From Planctomycetaceae bacterium (GTDB lineage Bacteria; Planctomycetota; Planctomycetia; Pirellulales; Pirellulaceae): DNA of 36,930 bases. Positions 33,617 through 36,930 of the stretch are shown piece after piece. The notes beneath the pieces were generated by a model. It worked only from the letters and a program-made list of their open reading frames with translations. It had not been told where the DNA came from and ran no database searches. The position numbers and the translations under genes are program-made. The stretch spans positions 1 to 36,930 of the forward strand of contig PBSM01000249.1 in assembly GCA_002726245.1 (NCBI GenBank), read 5' to 3'. Position 1 is the stretch's first letter. Every line of letters begins with the position of its first letter.

Positions 33617-34360
33617 TTATCTTCGCTGTGCCCCTGGTTTCTTGGCCGTCGCCAACCCGCCTTCTGTGCAGGAAGAAGTGTGGTAGCCAGTCCACCCGTG
33701 AAACTCAACATCCACGAAACCGGCGTCGGATAACATTTGCAGGAGCGACCGCTCCCAAATTGCACCGGCAATTCAGTCGGACCACGATCCTTTGGTCGCT
33801 ACTTCTTCCGGCGTCACATCGTCATGCAAGAGAATGTCTGCCATCTGGATGCGACCACCGGGACGCAGCACCCTGAAGACTTCGGCCAACACCTTCGGTT
33901 TGTCGGTGCAGAGGTTGAAAACACCATTTGTAATTACCACATCAACGCTGGTGTCCTCAAGCGGCAGAGCCTCAATGTCGCCAAGGCGAAACTCTGTATT
34001 CTCCAGCCAAAGAGCATCGACATTTTGTTTTGCCTTGTCGATCATCTCTGGAGTCATATCGACGCCGATCACCTTACCTGACGGGCCAACCTTGCGAGCA
34101 GCAAGGATGCTGTCCAGACCCGCACCGCTACCGAGGTCTAACACATTCTGTCCAGGAGCAAGTTCACCCAAACCAAATGGATTGCCCACGCCGCAGAACG
34201 ACTCTGTTACGGAAGTAGCCAGGTTTTCAATCTCATCGGGATCGTAACCAAGCGTCTTAGCATTTTCTGGACCGACAGGAAATCTGTTCTCCTGCGATAG
34301 TGCGACCTTCGCAAATCGTTCCCGAATCAAGCCATGAAACTGTTCTTGCGATTCTTGCAT
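33617..34360 (-). CDS. ArsM-like SAM methyltransferase, putative selenoprotein (in-frame UGA read as Sec)
   Basis: The protein is 247 aa with Sec at residue 196. Class I methyltransferase motifs: VLDLGSGAGLD (73-83), VIGVDMTPEMIDKAKQN and FRLGDIEALPLEDTSVDVVI. The frame hits UGA after KGSWSD, but then runs on: IAGAIWERSLLQMLSDAGF, then VDVEFHGWTGYHTSSC, ending at TAA 33617-33619. This continuation is the ArsM C-terminus, and the UGA takes the place of its conserved Cys (C224 in the algal ArsM numbering). The other two arsenic-binding Cys sites appear as Val (GVGNP) and Gly (TNGVFNL). ATG 34360 has GGAG nine bases upstream. A SECIS-like hairpin follows the UGA. The substrate is uncertain because the classical Cys trio is not conserved. 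Confidence 0.85.
33735..33775 (-). promoter_or_regulatory. Bacterial SECIS-like element after the UGA
   Basis: On the minus strand, UGA (33775-33773) is followed by 12 bases and then a hairpin: AUUUG-GGAGC, apical loop GGUC, GCUCC-UG-CAAAU. That is a 10-bp stem with a two-base UG bulge on the 3' side. The loop begins at base 23 after the UGA, inside the known bacterial spacing window (about 16-37), and the loop GGUC equals that of the E. coli fdhF SECIS. SelB binds such loops. Confidence 0.8.
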
Positions 34361-34441
34361 CGTTTGTATCTCCATCATGCGAACCGAATCGGTCCGTTTG
34401 TTCTCCCACTTAGGCATCCCACGCAAGTTCTCGGCGGAATG

Positions 34442-34687
34442 TTATCGTTCCTTCTTGCTGGAACCCATCTTCTTTTCGACTCCCAACATCGTCTGCATCA
34501 TCTTCACTGGCAATGGGCCATCCTTCTGTTTCATCATGGGCATCATCTTGGAGCAGACCGCTGGACATATTTCGGCCATCATCACCGCCATCTTCGGAAT
34601 CTCGTCCAGTTTCTTGCGTTGCTCCAGCCAACTCGCCACTTCACATCTTCTTGATGCCCCTGATCGACTATCTTGAATTATCGGCAT
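34442..34687 (-). CDS. Small Met- and Cys-containing hypothetical protein
   Basis: This 81-aa ORF starts MPIIQDSRSGASRRCEVASW and has a Met-rich middle (AVMMAEICPAVCSKMMPMMK, then MMQTMLG) with a CPAVC pair. It ends about 80 bp before the methyltransferase start on the same strand, so it could be the first gene of that operon. Metal or metalloid binding is conceivable from the Met/Cys content, but no family is recognised. ACGGAAA precedes the ATG. Confidence 0.45.
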   Translation of the reverse strand: MPIIQDSRSGASRRCEVASWLEQRKKLDEIPKMAVMMAEICPAVCSKMMPMMKQKDGPLPVKMMQTMLGVEKKMGSSKKER

Positions 34688-34711
34688 TTTCCGTTATGAT
34701 TCCAACGAATT

Positions 34712-34734
34712 ATTATCATAGATTGCATGAATAT
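34712..34734. promoter_or_regulatory. Candidate LysR operator and divergent promoter region
   Basis: The gap 34688-34760 is AT-rich and lies between divergent genes. It holds the imperfect inverted repeat ATTATCAT-N7-ATGAATAT, with TCAT-N7-ATGA perfect. On the minus strand TATGAT (34720-34715) could be the -10 of the methyltransferase operon. Placement and symmetry suit a LysR-type site; the motif itself is not proven. Confidence 0.4.
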
Positions 34735-34760
34735 AGTGCATAGAACCGAAGGCTCGGAAC

Positions 34761-35678
34761 GTGAATCTCGACCAACTCGAAACATTTCTTGCCGTCGCAC
34801 GGACCGAGAGTTTCACGAAGGCGGCTCCGCAGGTTCATCGCACGCAATCGGCAGTGTCACGACAGATTCAAGAACTGGAGCGGTCGCTGGGCGTTCCACT
34901 GTTTGAGCGGCTTGGCAAACAGGTCTTGCTGACCAATGCCGGTCGAATGTTACTGAATGATGCTCCGCTCCTTCTCCAGCAGACCGAGACATTGCGGGGG
35001 CGGTTACGGGACATCGGGCAAGGAGTTTCAGGCGAACTTCGTATCGGGGCCACCGTGACTGCGGCCAACACGTTCATTCCCGATGTGCTGGCACAATTTC
35101 GTCTCCGCTATCCGGCAGTGAATTTGAACTTGCTGCCGGGGCAAAGCAAACTCTTGGCTAGGAGACTTCGCCGCAACGAACTCGATGTCGCCGTTCTCGG
35201 TTCCCAAGTGGAAGAAGCCGATCTCACAGCTTGCCTCCACATTCCCGATCAGATTGTGATGGTGGCATCGCCAGACCACCCCCTGACGAAGAAAAGAACG
35301 ATCAAGCCCGCCCAACTGGATGGCGTGGACTTTATCCTTCGAGAATCAGGTTCCGATTCCCGCACCCTCGTCGATCATTGGATCAACGAGCAACAGGTCA
35401 GCATCAACATGCTGATGGACCTCTGGTGACCCGATACGATCAAGCGTCTGGCAGTTGCCGGGCTGGGAATCGCTACGTTGTCCAAAGCCTCCGTCGAGTT
35501 GGAACTGGAGCAGAAACGTCTTGCCGTTGTTCGAGTCAAAGGCTGGCCGCTCCGTCGCACCATGACCGTAGTGCATCACCGCCAAAAGTATCGGTCCAAG
35601 GCACTCATTGCCTTCCTGGATGAACTGAAATCGCAGGCGAAAACTCCAAAGAGAGCCGTCCGCAGAAAGAGCCGGTGA
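34761..35678 (+). CDS. LysR-type regulator interrupted by an in-frame UGA
   Basis: The N-terminal winged helix is MNLDQLETFLAVARTESFTK through SAVSRQIQELERSLGVPLFE, and the effector domain begins ELRIGATVTAANTFIPDVLA. At codon 223 a UGA follows MLMDLW. The same frame then continues to 35678 with the expected C-terminus (PDTIKRLAVAGLGIATLSKA, then VRVKGWPLRRTMTVVHHR), giving a normal length of about 305 aa. Either a nonsense mutation (Ser is common at this site) or recoding is present; a weaker SECIS-like hairpin follows. It is divergent from the small ORF and the selenomethyltransferase and is their likely regulator. GTG start, AAGG upstream. Confidence 0.75.
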
Positions 35679-35847
35679 CCGGGCCGTGCGAGTGGCGGCA
35701 AATTTCTCTGGTGCCGGGAAGAAACAAAGATACTTTTTGGCGTCCGAAATGCAAAAACCTTGAGGCCCGGTTCCATCCTGACCCCGGTTCCGCCCCTCAT
35801 TGCCCTCTTCTTTCTTGAAGGCGAAAAATCCTCGAACTCCTACTTTT

Positions 35848-36420
35848 TCAAAATGGCGGAATCAAAACTTCCGCCAGCAACGCATAGAGCCGTGCGTCAA
35901 TGAAACGACCATCCTTGAGATAATGTCCCCGCATCAGCCCTTCAAACTCGAAGCCACATTTCTCCAGCACTCTGGCCGACGCCACATTCCCGTCAAAGAC
36001 GGGTGCAGAGATTCTCGCCAGATTCCATCTCTCGATGGCGAATTGACACGCCACACCGACTGCCGCCGTCGTTATTTTTCTATTCCAAAACGGTTTACCA
36101 AGCCAGTAGGCAACCTCTGCACTGTGGTTCTCAACCAGATCGGAGAAGGTAACACAGCCGATGAAAAAATGATCGGAATTGCGGATGGCAAAGTGGAGCG
36201 GGCAACCTCCATGCCCCCAGGCACGTTCAGCGACGGTTCTCATCGTTCGGTAGAATTCTTCAGGGCCGTATGGGAAGGCGATGCCGGTCGTGCGGTCGGA
36301 GATTTCCTTGTCGGCGAGATGCTCGATGACGGCGGCTTCGTCGGTGCGTAGGAATTCGGTGAGGGAGAATTCCGGGGTGATCGGGAGTCGAATGTGTGTG
36401 GTCTGGCTCGCTGGTGGCAT
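35848..36420 (-). CDS. RimJ/RimL-type GNAT acetyltransferase
   Basis: The 190-aa protein has the RimJ/RimL layout: IRLPITPEFSLTEFLRTDEA at the start, FFIGCVTFSDLVENHSAEVA, the acetyl-CoA segment VAYWLGKPFWNRKITTAAVG and the late NVASARVLEKCGFEFEGLMR. The acetyl-CoA loop is FWNRKITT in place of the usual WGKGxAT, so binding may be atypical. It is the third GNAT of the element and reads away from attR. The 169 bases between it and the LysR gene show nothing clear. Confidence 0.88.
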   Translation of the reverse strand: MPPASQTTHIRLPITPEFSLTEFLRTDEAAVIEHLADKEISDRTTGIAFPYGPEEFYRTMRTVAERAWGHGGCPLHFAIRNSDHFFIGCVTFSDLVENHSAEVAYWLGKPFWNRKITTAAVGVACQFAIERWNLARISAPVFDGNVASARVLEKCGFEFEGLMRGHYLKDGRFIDARLYALLAEVLIPPF

Positions 36421-36534
36421 ACCGAGCTAGACGGTGGAGTGGGGGATTGGTTCATGAATGGTCGTGACTATCACGCAGAACGATGAACGAACGCCAAAGA
36501 GTGGAGTCACGATATAGTGGAGGCAAATCGGGTT

Positions 36535-36575
36535 GTATCCGATTTGATCCGTGTATCCGATTTTGTATCCGATTT
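36535..36575. repeat. GTATCCGATTT repeats at the right end
   Basis: Three direct copies lie at 36535-36545, 36553-36563 and 36565-36575, in the same orientation as the left-end copies. The last two form a 23-bp block identical to 28471-28493. They lie 109 bp inside attR. Confidence 0.8.
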
Positions 36576-36683
36576 GGACTGAATCCTCTTGATATGGGGC
36601 GTCGGATTGCGATGACGCAAGAGCCGAAATAACAAGGAGTTACGAGCGTATTCTTGCAACCGCCTGGACTCCCGATTGCTCTG

Positions 36684-36698
36684 CCCCTATCCTCCACT
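36684..36698 (+). other. attR core of the integrated element
   Basis: This is an exact repeat of CCCCTATCCTCCACT from the tRNA 3' end, marking the right boundary. The rest of the tRNA is absent here, as expected. Confidence 0.85.
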
Positions 36699-36904
36699 GT
36701 TTATAACTCATTGCCGAGTCGTTAGTTACGATTACCTGCTACTGCTGAACGTCGGTCGAAAAAACGGTCATTACCACTTTTTCTACCACATTTCGGCAAC
36801 CGGCAGAGCGGCGTGAAACGAAACCGTTTCACCACTCCCTAACAGCCTGTTGATTTTCTCTGCAATCGCGCTATTCTTGTGGCAACACGAATGGAGGCGT
36901 TGCG

Positions 36905-36930
36905 ATGAGTTTGGGACGACGATCTAGCGA
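36905..36930 (+). CDS. Start of an unidentified gene, possibly a transposase (partial)
   Basis: ATG 36905 with GGAGG seven bases upstream opens MSLGRRSS and is cut by the window edge. Upstream (near 36839) AACAGCCTGTTGATTTTC looks like the end of an insertion sequence, and the N-terminus resembles some planctomycete transposases by memory only. 36699-36904 otherwise shows nothing recognisable. Confidence 0.35.

Larger units (their letters stand above)
28367..36698. mobile_element. Integrated element in tRNA-Ala (about 8.3 kb)
   Basis: The element is bounded by 15-bp direct repeats, one at the tRNA 3' end. The integrase gene lies next to attL and reads inward. GTATCCGATTT repeats lie just inside both ends. 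Cargo is unlike the flanking chromosome: three GNAT acetyltransferases, a GIY-YIG protein, an ArsM-like putative selenoprotein with a divergent LysR gene, and several gene remnants. No replication, conjugation or phage structural genes are seen, so it is a small genomic island, possibly mobilised only by its own integrase. No excisionase was recognised. Confidence 0.82.

Noticed and set aside
33574..33771. N-terminal extension of the GIY-YIG ORF to Met 33771
   Set aside because: These residues are a shifted reading of the methyltransferase C-terminus. A TTG start at 33573 with a good ribosome binding site fits the family length.
33773..33775. UGA taken as the true end of the methyltransferase
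   Set aside because: The same frame continues with clear ArsM-type C-terminal sequence and a SECIS-like hairpin.
34410..34631. Asp/Glu-rich 73-aa minus-strand ORF
   Set aside because: It is another frame of the Met-rich ORF with strong compositional bias and no start signal.

Overview
This window looks like a chromosomal segment of a planctomycete (Pirellulales/Gemmatales-like). The evidence is two DUF1501 proteins, two PVC-type CxxCH cytochrome-domain proteins, several Tat-signal secreted enzymes, an ECF sigma factor overlapping a FecR-type anti-sigma gene, a planctomycete-type integrase, and families of palindromic dispersed repeats. Species cannot be told from the sequence.

Layout. 1-448 holds repeats only: a composite palindrome and a 103-bp MITE-like element. 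449-5068 carries a secreted alpha/beta hydrolase, an imuA-imuB mutagenesis pair (both genes interrupted in frame by dispersed repeats, with a possible operator in front), and cysE. 5310-11708 carries a BEM46-like hydrolase with an out-of-frame lipoprotein leader, a cytochrome-domain/DUF1501 pair and a secreted amidohydrolase. 11734-19103 carries a second MITE copy that supplies the stop codon of a Gfo/Idh/MocA oxidoreductase, an SDR, a 1004-aa PVC-type dehydrogenase-like protein and a second DUF1501 protein. 19214-28083 carries a broken nitrilase-family gene, the sigma/FecR pair, an HtrA protease, an APP1-type phosphatase, an unrecognised protein, a macrodomain protein, a beta-helix protein and a UPF0104 membrane protein.

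A tRNA-Ala(GGC) at 28307-28379 is the attachment site of an integrated element of about 8.3 kb. A 15-bp direct repeat at 28367-28381 and 36684-36698 bounds it, and GTATCCGATTT repeats lie inside both ends. Cargo in order: a tyrosine-recombinase-like integrase, a frameshifted TfoX C-terminal domain, an unknown protein preceded by a long structured RNA hairpin, a DNA methyltransferase remnant, two GNAT acetyltransferases, a GIY-YIG protein, an ArsM-like methyltransferase, a small Met-rich ORF, a divergent LysR regulator and a third GNAT.

The most striking observation is that the ArsM-like methyltransferase appears to be a selenoprotein. Its open frame seems to end at a UGA, but the same frame continues for 51 codons with the expected ArsM C-terminus. 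The UGA stands where ArsM enzymes have a conserved cysteine, and it is followed at the right distance by a bacterial SECIS-like hairpin with a GGUC loop. The divergent LysR regulator is also interrupted by an in-frame UGA followed by a weaker hairpin; it is either a nonsense mutation or a second recoding site. Selenocysteine machinery is not in the window.

A possible insertion-sequence transposase starts at the right edge (36905).
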